From Prevotella sp. (lineage in GTDB: Bacteria; Bacteroidota; Bacteroidia; Bacteroidales; Bacteroidaceae): 64,000 bases of DNA. Both the position numbers and the translations under genes were made by a program. The notes below the pieces were generated by a model, which was not told the origin of the DNA, ran no database searches, and worked only from the letters and a program-made list of their open reading frames with translations. The stretch is taken from positions 1 through 64,000 of the forward strand of contig JAFUAY010000049.1 of assembly GCA_017460515.1 (NCBI GenBank), written 5' to 3'. Positions 15,839 through 25,705 of the stretch are shown one piece after another (the first letter of the stretch is position 1; each line of letters opens with the position of its first letter).

Positions 15839-16447
15839 ATGAAACTCATCATCATGACAAAAGCCACGTTTTTCGTGGAAGAAGACAAGATTTTAACTTC
15901 CCTCTTTGAAGAAGGAATGGAGAATCTGCATTTGTATAAGCCTGGTTCAGAGCCCATTTATTCTGAAAGGCTGCTAACTTTACTATCTGATGAATATTAC
16001 AAGAGAATCACCGTTCACGATCATTTCTACCTGCGCGATGAGTTCAGACTAAGAGGAATCCACCTCAACAATGCTTCTGACAACCTTCCTGCCAACTATC
16101 GTGGAACAGTGAGTCGTACTTGTCATGCTATCGACGAGATACGTCAGGCAAAGAAAGAATCGAAGTACGTCTTCCTGAAGACCATTTTCGACAGTCAGAG
16201 CAACCCTTCTGACAAGCAGACCATCAGCTATGATTCATTGATAGAGGCCTCTAAGAAAGGTATTATCGACAAGAATGTCTATGCTATGGGAGGCATCAAT
16301 TTGGACAATATTCGGCTTTGTCGCGAACTTGGCTTTGGCGGGGTTGTCATCTGTGGCGATCTATGGAACAGGTTCAACATCCACCACGAACAGGATTACA
16401 AAGACCTGATTTCACATTTCCAGAAATTACAGAAAGCAGTCGGATAG
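15839..16447 (+). CDS. Thiamine-phosphate-synthase-like (ThiE/TenI family) protein
   Basis: The 202-residue protein, starting MKLIIMTKATFF, has the TIM-barrel layout of the ThiE/TenI family: SERLLTLLSDEYYKRITVHDHFYL, GIHLNN, and the phosphate-binding end YAMGGINLDNI then GFGGVVICGDLW. Family members couple thiazole and pyrimidine phosphates, or isomerise the thiazole (TenI). The set of substrate residues is reduced compared with ThiE, and no other thi genes are nearby, so the exact role is uncertain. prs follows 32 bp downstream, probably in the same transcript. Confidence 0.75.
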   Translation: MKLIIMTKATFFVEEDKILTSLFEEGMENLHLYKPGSEPIYSERLLTLLSDEYYKRITVHDHFYLRDEFRLRGIHLNNASDNLPANYRGTVSRTCHAIDEIRQAKKESKYVFLKTIFDSQSNPSDKQTISYDSLIEASKKGIIDKNVYAMGGINLDNIRLCRELGFGGVVICGDLWNRFNIHHEQDYKDLISHFQKLQKAVG

Positions 16448-16479
16448 ATAGTGAAACAACAGAACATACAAACATAACA

Positions 16480-17418
16480 ATGGCTACACAAAATTCCTAC
16501 ATGGTATTCTCTGGCACTGCCACCAAGTATCTGGCAGAGAAAATCTGCCAAAGTCTGGGCTGTCCGCTTGGCAAAATGTTAATGACTAAATTCTCTGACG
16601 GAGAATTTGCTGTCAGCTATGAAGAGTCTATTCGTGGTCGCGACATCTTCTTGGTTCAGAGCACCTTTCCAAATTCAGACAACCTGATGGAGTTGCTGCT
16701 GATGATTGACGCTGCCAAGCGTGCTTCGGCTCGTACGATCAATGCAGTGATTCCTTATTTCGGATGGGCACGCCAGGATCGAAAAGACAAGCCACGCGTA
16801 TCAATCGGTGCCAAGCTGGTAGCCGACCTGTTGAGCGTAGCTGGTGTGAACCGCGTCATCACGATGGACCTGCATGCCGACCAGATACAGGGATTCTTTG
16901 ATGTTCCCGTAGACCATCTCTATGCTTCGGGCGTACTCCTACCCTATCTGCAAAGTCTGAAACTTGACGACCTGGTGATTGCCTCGCCAGACGTAGGTGG
17001 CTCTAAGCGTGCCAACACATACGCCAAGTATCTGGGCTGTCCGCTTGTGCTCTGCAACAAGACACGTGCCCGCGCCAATGTGGTTGCCACTATGCAGATT
17101 ATAGGTGACGTAGAAGGAAAGAATGTGGTAATCATCGACGATATGGTCGATACGGCTGGTACGATTACCAAGGCTGCCGACCTGATGAAAGCAGCAGGTG
17201 CAAAGACTGTTCGTGCGTGTGCTTCCCACTGCGTGATGAGTGGTCCTGCCAGCGATCGCGTTCAAGAGTCTGCCCTTGAGGAGATTGTCTTCACAGACTC
17301 CATCCCCTACACCCAGCGCTGCGCAAAAGTGAAACAGATTTCAGTGGCAGAGATGTTTGCTGAGACCATTCGTCGTGTCATTGAGAACGAGAGTATCAGC
17401 GACCAATATCTGGTATGA
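16480..17418 (+). CDS. prs: Ribose-phosphate pyrophosphokinase
   Basis: The 312-residue enzyme makes PRPP from ribose 5-phosphate and ATP for purine, pyrimidine, NAD, histidine and tryptophan synthesis. It has the KFSDGEFAV region, the flexible-loop sequence WARQDRKDKPRV, and the PRPP-binding loop IIDDMVDTAGT at about residues 218-228. The start MATQNSYMVFSG at 16480 gives the standard length; a longer frame from 16318 overlaps the upstream gene and is rejected. The next gene overlaps its stop in an ATGA junction. Confidence 0.96.
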   Translation: MATQNSYMVFSGTATKYLAEKICQSLGCPLGKMLMTKFSDGEFAVSYEESIRGRDIFLVQSTFPNSDNLMELLLMIDAAKRASARTINAVIPYFGWARQDRKDKPRVSIGAKLVADLLSVAGVNRVITMDLHADQIQGFFDVPVDHLYASGVLLPYLQSLKLDDLVIASPDVGGSKRANTYAKYLGCPLVLCNKTRARANVVATMQIIGDVEGKNVVIIDDMVDTAGTITKAADLMKAAGAKTVRACASHCVMSGPASDRVQESALEEIVFTDSIPYTQRCAKVKQISVAEMFAETIRRVIENESISDQYLV

Positions 17419-17990
17419 GGAAATCCATCATTCTTTTGTTGGCACTGCTCTCCATTACAGCATGTCAGCGAAACACCTTTCATATAGAGGGAATTGCCGA
17501 AGGGTTCACCGACGGCGATACCCTCTTTCTCATGAAGGATTTGAACACACAAATACCCACTGACACCATCCTCGTCAAAGAAGGAGCTTTTGAGTTGTCG
17601 GGTGAAGCAGATACTACTCTTTTATCCTTGCTCTACGTACAGAAGAATCCAGAGCTGAACACTACACTGTTCTTAGAGCCAGGCACGATTGACATTGTCA
17701 TGTCGCATGAGGAAGGCCAGTCCGTCATAGGTGGAACGCCTGCCAATATTGCACTTCAGGAAGCAAACGACATTGCTATCACCTATGGCAAGAAAATGGA
17801 GGAATTAACCCAATTAGCCACGACACCCGACATCACCCAGGCTCTTGGTCTGAATATTGCCGAGCAGTTAAAACAATTGCAAAGCGATATGATAAAAAGG
17901 ATACAAGAATTGGCCGAAAGGAACCGTGATAATGCCTTTGGCCAATTTATTCATTCCCATCTGGAAAACGATACAATCAGTATTCCTTAG
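17415..17990 (+). CDS. DUF4369-type lipoprotein
   Basis: The 191-residue product has a lipobox ending ITAC at about residue 17, then FHIEGIAEGFTDGDTLFLMKD, typical of the DUF4369 beta domain found at the N-terminus of Bacteroidota thioredoxin-like lipoproteins. The C-terminal 80 residues are helical, and no thioredoxin CxxC domain follows, so it is a short form. Its ATG overlaps the prs stop by four bases, indicating translational coupling. It is likely anchored in the envelope; role unknown. Confidence 0.8.
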   Translation: MRKSIILLLALLSITACQRNTFHIEGIAEGFTDGDTLFLMKDLNTQIPTDTILVKEGAFELSGEADTTLLSLLYVQKNPELNTTLFLEPGTIDIVMSHEEGQSVIGGTPANIALQEANDIAITYGKKMEELTQLATTPDITQALGLNIAEQLKQLQSDMIKRIQELAERNRDNAFGQFIHSHLENDTISIP

Positions 17991-18011
17991 GGGTTATTAC
18001 AGACGATTATC

Positions 18012-18353
18012 TTACAGATGATTATCCTGTGGGAAAACGACTGTAGGCTTGAAAGTCTTTGCTTCTTCAAAATCCATCAGTGCATAGGAGATAATAATAA
18101 CCGTATCTCCCACCTGGACCTTACGTGCAGCCGCTCCGTTCAGGCATACGCAGCCTGAGCCACGCTCTCCCTTGATGATATAAGTTTCAAAGCGTTCACC
18201 ATTGTTGTTATCAACGATCTGCACCTTCTCGCCAGCAATCATATTGGCAGCATCCAAAAGGTCTGCATCAATAGTGATACTGCCCATATAGTTCAGATTA
18301 GCCTCTGTGACCTGAACGCAATGCAGTTTAGACTTTAGAACTTCTATCATCAT
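18012..18353 (-). CDS. panD: Aspartate 1-decarboxylase
   Basis: The 113-residue proenzyme makes beta-alanine from aspartate for pantothenate synthesis. Self-cleavage occurs at the GS pair in NYMGSITID (G24-S25) to create the pyruvoyl group. [19 protein letters not shown] and [14 protein letters not shown] match the family closely. Its ATG overlaps the panC stop by four bases, so panC-panD are translationally coupled. A second ATG three bases in is an equally possible start. Confidence 0.96.
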   Translation of the reverse strand: MMIEVLKSKLHCVQVTEANLNYMGSITIDADLLDAANMIAGEKVQIVDNNNGERFETYIIKGERGSGCVCLNGAAARKVQVGDTVIIISYALMDFEEAKTFKPTVVFPQDNHL

Positions 18354-19210
18354 TTCACATCCTCCTTATATTTGATATGGTCAATCAGGCGAATAGGAGT
18401 CTTACCACAATATACCGTGATACATCCTACGATATAGGGCGAATCGCTCCACTCCTCCACATCCTGTAAGGTATTTCCGTCAACGACAGCAAAATATTCC
18501 ACCTCAAGGCCTTTCACCGCGTTAATCTCATCGATAACCATCTGACGGGTTTCCTTCAGTGAATGCTTTTTGGCATATTCAGTGCTCTCCTTCAGTACCT
18601 TATAGATAGTAGGAGCGATGGCACGTTCGTCAGGAGCCAAAAGCGTATTACGACTTGAACGGGCCAGTCCGTCGTCATCGCGAACGATAGGACATTCAAC
18701 GATATTGACAGGCAACTGCAGGTGGCGAACCATTGCCTTGATGACAGCTATCTGCTGCCAGTCTTTCTCACCAAAGTAGGCTCGATCGGGACGAACGATG
18801 TAGAACAATCGGCTCACTACCTGACAGACACCATTAAAATGGCCTGGACGATGTGCGCCTTCCATCACCGTTGACACGGGTGGATACTCAAAATGACGAT
18901 TATCGGGTGTCGGATACATCTCCTCCACCTCCGGAGCCAGCACATAGTCAGCACCACAGGCTTCCAAAAGTCTGCAGTCTTCTTCCAATGTACGGGGATA
19001 GTTCTTCAGGTCGTTTTTATCGTTAAACTGTGTTGGGTTTACAAATACCGAAACAACCGTAACATCATTATCCTTCACACTGCGACGCACCAACGAGGCG
19101 TGTCCATCATGCAGTGCACCCATAGTGGGTACCAATCCTATTTTCTTACCCGCTTTACGCGCTTCAAACAGAGCGTTCTGTAGGGGTACAATCTTTTTGA
19201 AAACTTCCAT
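18350..19210 (-). CDS. panC: Pantothenate synthetase
   Basis: The 286-residue enzyme condenses pantoate with beta-alanine using ATP. It has the nucleotide-binding [13 protein letters not shown] at about residues 28-40, VFVNPTQFN, and [14 protein letters not shown] with the KxxQ region. The start MEVFKKIV at 19210 gives normal length; a longer frame from 19243 would begin at or upstream of the probable transcript start. It is the first gene of the panC-panD operon and divergent from a GT5-like gene. Confidence 0.95.
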   Translation of the reverse strand: MEVFKKIVPLQNALFEARKAGKKIGLVPTMGALHDGHASLVRRSVKDNDVTVVSVFVNPTQFNDKNDLKNYPRTLEEDCRLLEACGADYVLAPEVEEMYPTPDNRHFEYPPVSTVMEGAHRPGHFNGVCQVVSRLFYIVRPDRAYFGEKDWQQIAVIKAMVRHLQLPVNIVECPIVRDDDGLARSSRNTLLAPDERAIAPTIYKVLKESTEYAKKHSLKETRQMVIDEINAVKGLEVEYFAVVDGNTLQDVEEWSDSPYIVGCITVYCGKTPIRLIDHIKYKEDVK

Positions 19211-19363
19211 CTCTTGCAAGTGAATTCTTGAATCGGGGTGCAAAATAACAACATTTTTAGCAAATAAGGAAAAAAAACGCTAAAAATAAGCCTATAAAAT
19301 GTCACTTTTTCCTAAAATCATTGTAAATTCATGCTTTTTATTCGCATTTTCGAATATTTTTTG

Positions 19364-19371
19364 TACCTTTG
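19364..19371 (+). promoter_or_regulatory. -7 promoter element of the GT5-like gene
   Basis: TACCTTTG lies 20 bases before the ATG at 19392 and excludes the longer frame starting at 19299. Confidence 0.65.
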
Positions 19372-19391
19372 CATGGGTTAAAAATAAAACA

Positions 19392-20204
19392 ATGGCTAAA
19401 AAGAAGATTCTGTTCATCAATCAAGAGATTGCTCCTTACGTACCTGACTGTGACATGTCGATCCTTGGTCAGAAACTCCCTCAGACGATGCAAGAGAAGG
19501 GACATGAAATTCGTACCTTCATGCCGAAGTGGGGAATTATCAATGAGCGCAGAGGTCAGTTGCACGAAGTGCAGCGTCTCTCTGGTATGAATCTCATCAT
19601 CAACGATACTGATCACCCGCTGATTATCAAGGTAGCAAGTATTCCCTCAGCACGTATCCAGATTTACTTCATCGACAACGATGATTATTTCTCGAAGCGC
19701 CAGATGGGTACTGATGAGAACGGAGAGGAGTATTCTGACAACGGGGAGCGAGCTATATTCTTCGCCCGTGGTGTCTTGGAAACGGTAAAGAAGCTGCGCT
19801 GGGTGCCAGACATCATTCATTGCCAAGGCTGGATGAGTGCTGTCGTTCCTTTCTATATCAAGACTGCCTATCATGATGAGCCTTCATTTGCCAACACGAA
19901 AGTTGTCACGTCTCTTTTCACGAAATCGCTGAAGAAAGGCTTAGGTGAAGATTTCAAAACTTGTGTGGAATTCCGCGATGCCAAGGCAGAGTTGTTGCAA
20001 TCTTACAAAGACCATTTTGATTTTGAAGAATTAAGCAAGTTGGCCATTGAATATAGCGATGGAGTGATCATGGCTGAAAAGGGCATCAGTTCCAAACTCA
20101 TCAAATTCGCATCCAGTAAGCAGGTTCCCCTGTTAGACTATCACGAGGACTTCGCTAACTATTTTGAAGATTTCTACAATCAGATTTGTCCTGATGAAGA
20201 ATAA
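19392..20204 (+). CDS. Short glycogen/starch synthase-like protein (GT5 N-terminal domain only)
   Basis: The 270-residue protein resembles the N-terminal Rossmann domain of glycogen/starch synthases: FINQEIAPYVPDCDMSILGQKLPQTMQEKGHE corresponds to the ADP-glucose-binding region and DIIHCQGWMSAVVPFYIK to the DxxHxHDW region of GlgA. The C-terminal GT-B half is absent, so it may not be catalytic alone. Such single-domain proteins are widespread in Bacteroidales beside pan genes and DUF4270 lipoproteins. The DUF4270 gene starts 34 bp downstream. Confidence 0.8.
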   Translation: MAKKKILFINQEIAPYVPDCDMSILGQKLPQTMQEKGHEIRTFMPKWGIINERRGQLHEVQRLSGMNLIINDTDHPLIIKVASIPSARIQIYFIDNDDYFSKRQMGTDENGEEYSDNGERAIFFARGVLETVKKLRWVPDIIHCQGWMSAVVPFYIKTAYHDEPSFANTKVVTSLFTKSLKKGLGEDFKTCVEFRDAKAELLQSYKDHFDFEELSKLAIEYSDGVIMAEKGISSKLIKFASSKQVPLLDYHEDFANYFEDFYNQICPDEE

Positions 20205-20238
20205 GAGAGCTATACGCATACAAAGCATTATTCAAACA

Positions 20239-21696
20239 ATGAAAAGACTAAAGTACATGGCTGGAGCCGTTTTAGCGGCAATAGCCATTTCTTCTTGTTC
20301 AGAAGACACTGAAGAGATTGGTCACTCGCTCACGAGCGAAGCTGACAAACTGGTATTCAGCAATAACACATTCTACGCCACCACCAATACCTATATGGTA
20401 GACTCCCTGATGACTCGCCAGTCATACTGCTACCTGGGCAAGGTGATTGACCCTGAGACAGAAACAGAGGTATCCAGTTCGTTCACTACCCAGCTATACT
20501 TACTGCCAGACGCCACGATACCATATCAGTACGTCACCAGCAAGGAAAACGGTGAGATTGTTGCCGACTCCTGTGATATCATCATGTATCTCTACAATCC
20601 TTTCAAGACTGTCGATAAGAAAGTAGCTGTACAGATGAATATCCGCGAACTGCAGACACCCGTCAAAGAAGATGTGCGCTACTATTCCAACTTCGTCCCC
20701 AACCAGTTTCTCCGCAAGGATGCCAATGCCATCAACATCAATCATATCTTTTCGTATGACAATATGACTGACGATGACAATAGCCGTTCTGCTTCAGGTT
20801 ATCTGGACAATATCCGCATCCCCATGAATCAGCGCTACGTTGCTCTTGACGGAGTGAGCTATAAGAACTACGGCACTTATATTCTCCGAAAGCTTATCAA
20901 ATACCAGACAGAAGGCAAGAAAAAGTTGCCCAACACTTATGTATTCAGTCATGAGGTATGTCCCGGATTCGCCTTCAACATCACTGACGGCTATGGATTC
21001 CACTCTGCCTATACCGACCTCGGACTCCGTATCTACTATAACGTGGTAAAGCCCGACACGTCCTACAAGGCTACATATATCCTCTCCAGCACCGATGAGG
21101 TGATGCAGACCATCAGCGTAAACAATGACAAAGCAGCTCTTGCCAAACTTGCTGCTGAGACTGACCACACCTATCTGAAGACCCCCGCAGGACTGTTTAC
21201 TGAAGTGAAGCTACCTGTTGAGCAGATCTGGAACGGCCATGAGAACGACTCTCTGTTGGCAACAAAGATTACGTTCCAGCGCATGAACAACCAGCAGACC
21301 AACGAGCGTTCCTTCAATCCGCCCTCAGCCCTGTTGATGGTGATGAAGGATAGCCTGAAGACCTACTTTGAGACCAAGCAGGTACCAAACAGTAAGTCAT
21401 CATTCCTGACATCCTACAACTCTACTTACAACACCTATTCATATTCCAATATTGCCAATCTCATCACCCGTATATGGAGGTTACGCAATAAGCATATTGC
21501 CAATGATCCTACCTGGGCAGATCCCAATTCTGACCACTATAAGGTATTGCTTGTTCCCGTGGAATACGGTACATCGTCAACCAGCACTGCTCCAGTATGG
21601 ATAGGTCACGATCTTTCGCTCACCAGTACCCGACTTGTAGGTGGCAGTAAGACGCCCATCGAGTTGAATGTCGTTTACGCAAAATTCAAGAAATAG
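20239..21696 (+). CDS. DUF4270 lipoprotein
   Basis: The 485-residue protein starts MKRLKYMAGAVLAAIAISSC with a lipobox ending SSC at about residue 20. The mature sequence fits the DUF4270 family of Bacteroidota surface lipoproteins: YLGKVIDPETETEVSSSF near the start, a beta-rich middle, and a C-terminal strand ending IELNVVYAKFKK. The longer frame from 20164 overlaps the upstream gene and lacks the signal peptide at its start. The function of the family is not established. Confidence 0.85.
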   Translation: MKRLKYMAGAVLAAIAISSCSEDTEEIGHSLTSEADKLVFSNNTFYATTNTYMVDSLMTRQSYCYLGKVIDPETETEVSSSFTTQLYLLPDATIPYQYVTSKENGEIVADSCDIIMYLYNPFKTVDKKVAVQMNIRELQTPVKEDVRYYSNFVPNQFLRKDANAININHIFSYDNMTDDDNSRSASGYLDNIRIPMNQRYVALDGVSYKNYGTYILRKLIKYQTEGKKKLPNTYVFSHEVCPGFAFNITDGYGFHSAYTDLGLRIYYNVVKPDTSYKATYILSSTDEVMQTISVNNDKAALAKLAAETDHTYLKTPAGLFTEVKLPVEQIWNGHENDSLLATKITFQRMNNQQTNERSFNPPSALLMVMKDSLKTYFETKQVPNSKSSFLTSYNSTYNTYSYSNIANLITRIWRLRNKHIANDPTWADPNSDHYKVLLVPVEYGTSSTSTAPVWIGHDLSLTSTRLVGGSKTPIELNVVYAKFKK

Positions 21697-21700
21697 TACG

Positions 21701-21829
21701 ATGGCAGACGGATATCTGGAGAAACGTCAAGAAGACTATGAAGCCCGTAAGGCTGCATTCCTACGCAGGAAGAAGCATCTGCCTCAACAGGGACGCACCA
21801 TAGAGCGTCCTGACGATGAAGCACTTTAA
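21701..21829 (+). CDS. 42-residue basic protein
   Basis: Five bases after the DUF4270 stop, an ATG opens a 42-codon frame beginning MADGYLEKRQEDYEARKAAF and ending RPDDEAL. It is highly charged and helical. Similar tiny MxDxYLExRxxxY proteins are common in Bacteroidales and often carry misleading database names. A strong hairpin follows. Coding is likely from its composition and tight spacing; function unknown. Confidence 0.6.
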   Translation: MADGYLEKRQEDYEARKAAFLRRKKHLPQQGRTIERPDDEAL

Positions 21830-21837
21830 CACCATAT

Positions 21838-21878
21838 ATGAAGAATGAGCGTCCCGCAATGAGGCGCTCATTCTTCAT
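21838..21878. terminator. Hairpin between convergent genes
   Basis: A perfect 14-bp inverted repeat ATGAAGAATGAGCG/CGCTCATTCTTCAT lies between the 42-codon gene and malQ. It has no strong T tract but suits a bidirectional terminator. Confidence 0.6.
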
Positions 21879-21895
21879 TCATGGGCAGAAAAGGA

Positions 21896-24556
21896 TTATG
21901 CCCGTTTACTTCTGGAGACCATCATCTTGATCTTCTTATTATATTTCTCTGCTTTCAGCAGTTCTTCTATATTGAGGTGCATGCGCCACTGCCAACGATG
22001 GTAGTCGGAACCCGGAATATTGATACGCTCCTCACGCGGATTCTTGTTCCATAACTCGCTATCCATAGCTAGCCAGTCCTGCAGACTGAGGATACACATC
22101 ATCGAGGGAGAATACAGATGACGCGCAATGATTTCCTCTGCCAGATGAGCGGGAAGATGCTCAGGAGCACGTCCCTGTTTTTGCAACATCGTTGTATAGA
22201 AACGCTGCGTACGTTCAGGATTCTCTTCCCACCACAAGCGTAGGGGTGACATATCGTGGGTAGAGATGGTAGCAACCGATCGTATAGGGTTTGCATCCAG
22301 ATGAGTAAACTCGATACCCGACTGTTTAGGCATCGTCTGTACTTCAAGTGTCAGGATGTGCAGGCTGTCCAGTACTGGCTCCACACACTCAGGCATCGCT
22401 CCCAAGTCTTCAGCACAGACGAGCATGCGCGTATCGCCAAACAACCTGTTCAACAACTCATAGCCATTTCTTCCCCAGAAGAAAGAATGACGCTGCAGGA
22501 AGAAGTTATTGTAGAGTCGCATATAGGCATCCCTCTCATCTTCTGTCAGTGCCTCAAAAACAGGCTCTTTATAGGCCAGAACACGCGGATGGTAGGAATC
22601 TGGCTGGTGCGGGTCTTCAACAAACAGGACATTTGCCACCAGTCTATAGAGTCCGTCGCGAATCCAGAGGCTGTTTTCATCGCCTTTTCCTTCGAATAGT
22701 TCCTTCACCTTACGCTGCGTGCTCACCTCTTCGTTCAGATCGTATAATCCGTATGCCTTCCGTGTCAGGAAATTATCACGTACATACTTTGCATGCATAC
22801 CAAATATGCGATCAATGATGCGATCGTTGATAAAGGGGCGCGTCAACATATCACGTCGGAAAGGCAATCCGAAATACTCTATATCTCCTCTGGTGAAAGG
22901 CAAGGCTGGTGAGTAATGTCCCATGATGCCAAAGAGCTGTTCGCACGGAACCTCCCAGATACTGAAATATCCCAGCACATGATCGATACGTATTGCATCG
23001 AAATACTGCGCCATGTATTGGATGCGGGAACGATACCACTCGTAGATATCCTTTCCCCCCGAAGCATGAAGGGCAGAATCCCGTTCCTGATACTGTCCGT
23101 TATCCGTCTGCCAGTTATAGGTCGGGAACCCCCAGACCTGACCTTGCATGGAGAATGTATCTGGTGGTGAGCCAGCCAACATATCCAGATGGAAATACTC
23201 AGGATGCTCCACTCCGTCAGCGCTTTCCTTACATACGCCTATCGTCAGGTCGCCTTTCAGGAAGATACCTTTCGAGTGGGCATAGTCTGTCACTGATTTC
23301 AGCTGACAATGCAGATGATACTGGATAAAACGCGACAGCATGGGAGTCACCTCCTGTGACAGTGACTCATGATACTTGTCGAGTGCTGCCAGCCATTCCT
23401 CGTTTTCCTTTTCCCATTCCGCGTATTCCTTCGTACTCAGCGTCTTCTCACCCTGTTCTTGAAACAGTTCGCTGACATATCCCATCTTCACCCGATGCAC
23501 AGCCTCATAGTCACAATAGCTCAGCGCATTCAGTTCTCTTTGCTGTCTGCGGTAATCCGTCATGCGTTTCTTGTCTTTCAGTGTTCCTAAAGCTTCCAGA
23601 TCCAGATAATGAGGATGCAGGGCAAAGGCAGAGACGATGCAATAAGGACAACTGTCGCCCCACTCTCCCCTGACCGTTGTATCGTTGACAGGCAATAACT
23701 GTATCGCCCTCATTCCTGTTTCAGACGCCCAGTCCACCAAACGTTTCAGGTCGCCAAAATCGCCTACGCCACAGGAGTGTTCACTCCTCAGTGCAAACAC
23801 AGGGACAGCAACACCTGCCACGCGCCAAGTTCGTTCCGCCATCCGCAGAGGCTCATCGTAGGTCACGTAGACTTCTCCGTCTCCCAGTTCTTCGGTGATC
23901 TGACGGTTATCACCTTCCTCCCAGGCCACCAGCTCATGTTTTGCCTTATCTACCACCACATACTTATACTCCAGGGGCATCCCTATCCAATCTACGTTCA
24001 GCGTTGTCATCCAGTCACCCATGCCTATTGACTCCATGGGCAGGAAGCGCGCGGGATTCCATGCGCCCAATGCAGGATGACTGCCAATGATGGCCAACTG
24101 CTGAGAGGTGCTCAACTGAGGAGCAGACACACGAAACATCACCGTCTTCCTGAAGAGTGAGAACACCTTTGCCCTTACCGTCTCTAGGAATATCTCGCCC
24201 TGCGACAACTGATAGGGAGCCTTATAGACGTGACTGTGAAGTGGCAGATCGCGCCAATGGTCTGCCATCGTGTATATCTTCGTAGAGTCAAAGGCAAAGA
24301 CACGTGGCACGAGGCTCCACTCCCTGCGCAACTCATGTCCGCTGTTATCCTCTACTATATATAAATAGGTGAACGACTCAATAGGACTTCGCCTGCTTGC
24401 CAGCACCGAGGTTTCTGCTGTCCAGCTCTCCCCGTCCTCCGTCAACATTGGGATATTCGCCGTACGTTCCGCCCCGTCCTGTTGCCTATAGGTTATCAGG
24501 ATGGCAAGCTGCTGGCCCCATTCCGTTCTATATTGTATGGAGAATCTGATTTTCAT
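21896..24556 (-). CDS. malQ: 4-alpha-glucanotransferase (GH77) with N-terminal starch-binding domains
   Basis: The 886-residue enzyme transfers alpha-1,4-glucan segments in maltodextrin metabolism. Two CBM20-like domains precede the catalytic domain (KIRFSIQYRTEWG at the start and SAPQLSTSQQLAIIGSHPALGAWNP near residue 145). The GH77 core shows RIDHVLGYF with the nucleophile aspartate, CAEDLGAMP with the acid/base glutamate, and STHDMSPLRLWW. The start at 24556 gives the CBM at the N-terminus; the upstream extension lies across the promoter. No LacI operator is seen at its promoter, unlike the second malQ at 39986-42445. Confidence 0.93.
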   Translation of the reverse strand: MKIRFSIQYRTEWGQQLAILITYRQQDGAERTANIPMLTEDGESWTAETSVLASRRSPIESFTYLYIVEDNSGHELRREWSLVPRVFAFDSTKIYTMADHWRDLPLHSHVYKAPYQLSQGEIFLETVRAKVFSLFRKTVMFRVSAPQLSTSQQLAIIGSHPALGAWNPARFLPMESIGMGDWMTTLNVDWIGMPLEYKYVVVDKAKHELVAWEEGDNRQITEELGDGEVYVTYDEPLRMAERTWRVAGVAVPVFALRSEHSCGVGDFGDLKRLVDWASETGMRAIQLLPVNDTTVRGEWGDSCPYCIVSAFALHPHYLDLEALGTLKDKKRMTDYRRQQRELNALSYCDYEAVHRVKMGYVSELFQEQGEKTLSTKEYAEWEKENEEWLAALDKYHESLSQEVTPMLSRFIQYHLHCQLKSVTDYAHSKGIFLKGDLTIGVCKESADGVEHPEYFHLDMLAGSPPDTFSMQGQVWGFPTYNWQTDNGQYQERDSALHASGGKDIYEWYRSRIQYMAQYFDAIRIDHVLGYFSIWEVPCEQLFGIMGHYSPALPFTRGDIEYFGLPFRRDMLTRPFINDRIIDRIFGMHAKYVRDNFLTRKAYGLYDLNEEVSTQRKVKELFEGKGDENSLWIRDGLYRLVANVLFVEDPHQPDSYHPRVLAYKEPVFEALTEDERDAYMRLYNNFFLQRHSFFWGRNGYELLNRLFGDTRMLVCAEDLGAMPECVEPVLDSLHILTLEVQTMPKQSGIEFTHLDANPIRSVATISTHDMSPLRLWWEENPERTQRFYTTMLQKQGRAPEHLPAHLAEEIIARHLYSPSMMCILSLQDWLAMDSELWNKNPREERINIPGSDYHRWQWRMHLNIEELLKAEKYNKKIKMMVSRSKRA

Positions 24557-24581
24557 AAGTAGTAACGATTTATGCTGAATG

Positions 24582-24589
24582 CAAAAGTA
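24582..24589 (-). promoter_or_regulatory. -7 promoter element of the first malQ
   Basis: The minus strand reads TACTTTTG, about 26 bases before the ATG at 24556. No GCAAACGTTTGC-like site occurs 62 bp upstream. Confidence 0.6.
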
Positions 24590-24634
24590 CATAAAAAATA
24601 TCATAATCGATAATCTTTTCAGCAAAATTATACG

Positions 24635-24642
24635 TAACTTTG
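24635..24642 (+). promoter_or_regulatory. -7 promoter element of mltG
   Basis: TAACTTTG lies 28 bases before the mltG ATG, divergent from the malQ promoter. Confidence 0.6.
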
Positions 24643-24670
24643 CACCATTCTAACAAAACATCGCGTATTT

Positions 24671-25705
24671 ATGAACCTAAAGAGAGTCTCTGACAAGAAT
24701 TATTACCTCATCCCGGCCATTAGTTGCCTGCTCATTATCATTGGCCTCATCTTCTATTATTTCTTTACCGGATTCACTGACAACACAGAAACCACATACT
24801 TATATATAGATGACGATGACACTGCCGACTCTGTCTTCACCAAGCTGTCACCTCTGGGTTCCCGCCACGGAGTCACAGCCCTTTGCACCATGCTCCGACA
24901 TTGCGACTACGAGCATGATATTCGGACAGGACGCTATGCCATACATCCAGACGATGGTGTGATTGCCCTCTTCCGCAGGTTGCGCAATGGTCAACAGACG
25001 CCTATGCGCCTGACGATTCCTGAGAGCCGCACTGTCAGTCGCCTGGCAGGGGTTCTTGGCCACAAGCTTATGATTGACAGCGCCAAGATCGCATGCGTAC
25101 TCCTGGATTCTGTCTACTGTGCCAAACTGGACTATACGCCAGCCACCATCACAGCCATGTTTGTGCCCAACACCTACGAGGTATATTGGGATGTTGATAT
25201 CGACAAGTTCCTTCAGCGCATGAAACGCGAGCATGATGCGTTTTGGAACAGCGAGCGTGTGAAGAAAGCAAAGACCATCGGACTCTCTCCTAACGAAGTC
25301 TGTATCTTGGCCAGCATCATCGACGAGGAGACTGCCAACACAGCCGAAAAGCCCATGATAGCAGGCATGTATCTGAACCGCTTGGCTGCTGGCATGCCCC
25401 TTCAGGCCGATCCTACCATTAAGTTTGCCTTGGGCGATTTTTCCATCAAGCGCGTCCGCCATGGTATGCTGACTGTTGAGAGTCCCTACAACACCTACAA
25501 ATACGAAGGGCTTCCTCCTGGTCCTATCAAGATTGCCAGCATCAAGGGCATCAATGCCGTCCTGAATCGTGTGGCTCACAACTATCTCTATATGTGCGCG
25601 AAAGAAGATTTCTCTGGTACCCATAACTTCGCCTCCACCTACAACGACCACCTAAAGAATGCCGCCCGTTACGCCAAGGCGCTCAACGAGCGGAATATCC
25701 AATAA
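24671..25705 (+). CDS. mltG: Endolytic murein transglycosylase MltG
   Basis: The 344-residue inner-membrane protein cleaves nascent glycan strands and sets their length. It has one N-terminal transmembrane helix (about residues 13-33), a LysM-like region, and the YceG catalytic domain with LASIIDEETANTAE carrying the catalytic glutamate near residue 218, LQADPTIKFA, and SPYNTYKYEGLPPGPI. Length and order are standard. A candidate minus-strand small RNA ends against its stop codon. Confidence 0.94.
   Translation: MNLKRVSDKNYYLIPAISCLLIIIGLIFYYFFTGFTDNTETTYLYIDDDDTADSVFTKLSPLGSRHGVTALCTMLRHCDYEHDIRTGRYAIHPDDGVIALFRRLRNGQQTPMRLTIPESRTVSRLAGVLGHKLMIDSAKIACVLLDSVYCAKLDYTPATITAMFVPNTYEVYWDVDIDKFLQRMKREHDAFWNSERVKKAKTIGLSPNEVCILASIIDEETANTAEKPMIAGMYLNRLAAGMPLQADPTIKFALGDFSIKRVRHGMLTVESPYNTYKYEGLPPGPIKIASIKGINAVLNRVAHNYLYMCAKEDFSGTHNFASTYNDHLKNAARYAKALNERNIQ

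Noticed and set aside
16318-16479. 54-residue N-terminal extension of prs
   Set aside because: It overlaps the ThiE-like gene; the ATG at 16480 gives the standard length.
24848-25651. 267-residue minus-strand frame
   Set aside because: Fully antisense to mltG, which has clear catalytic motifs.
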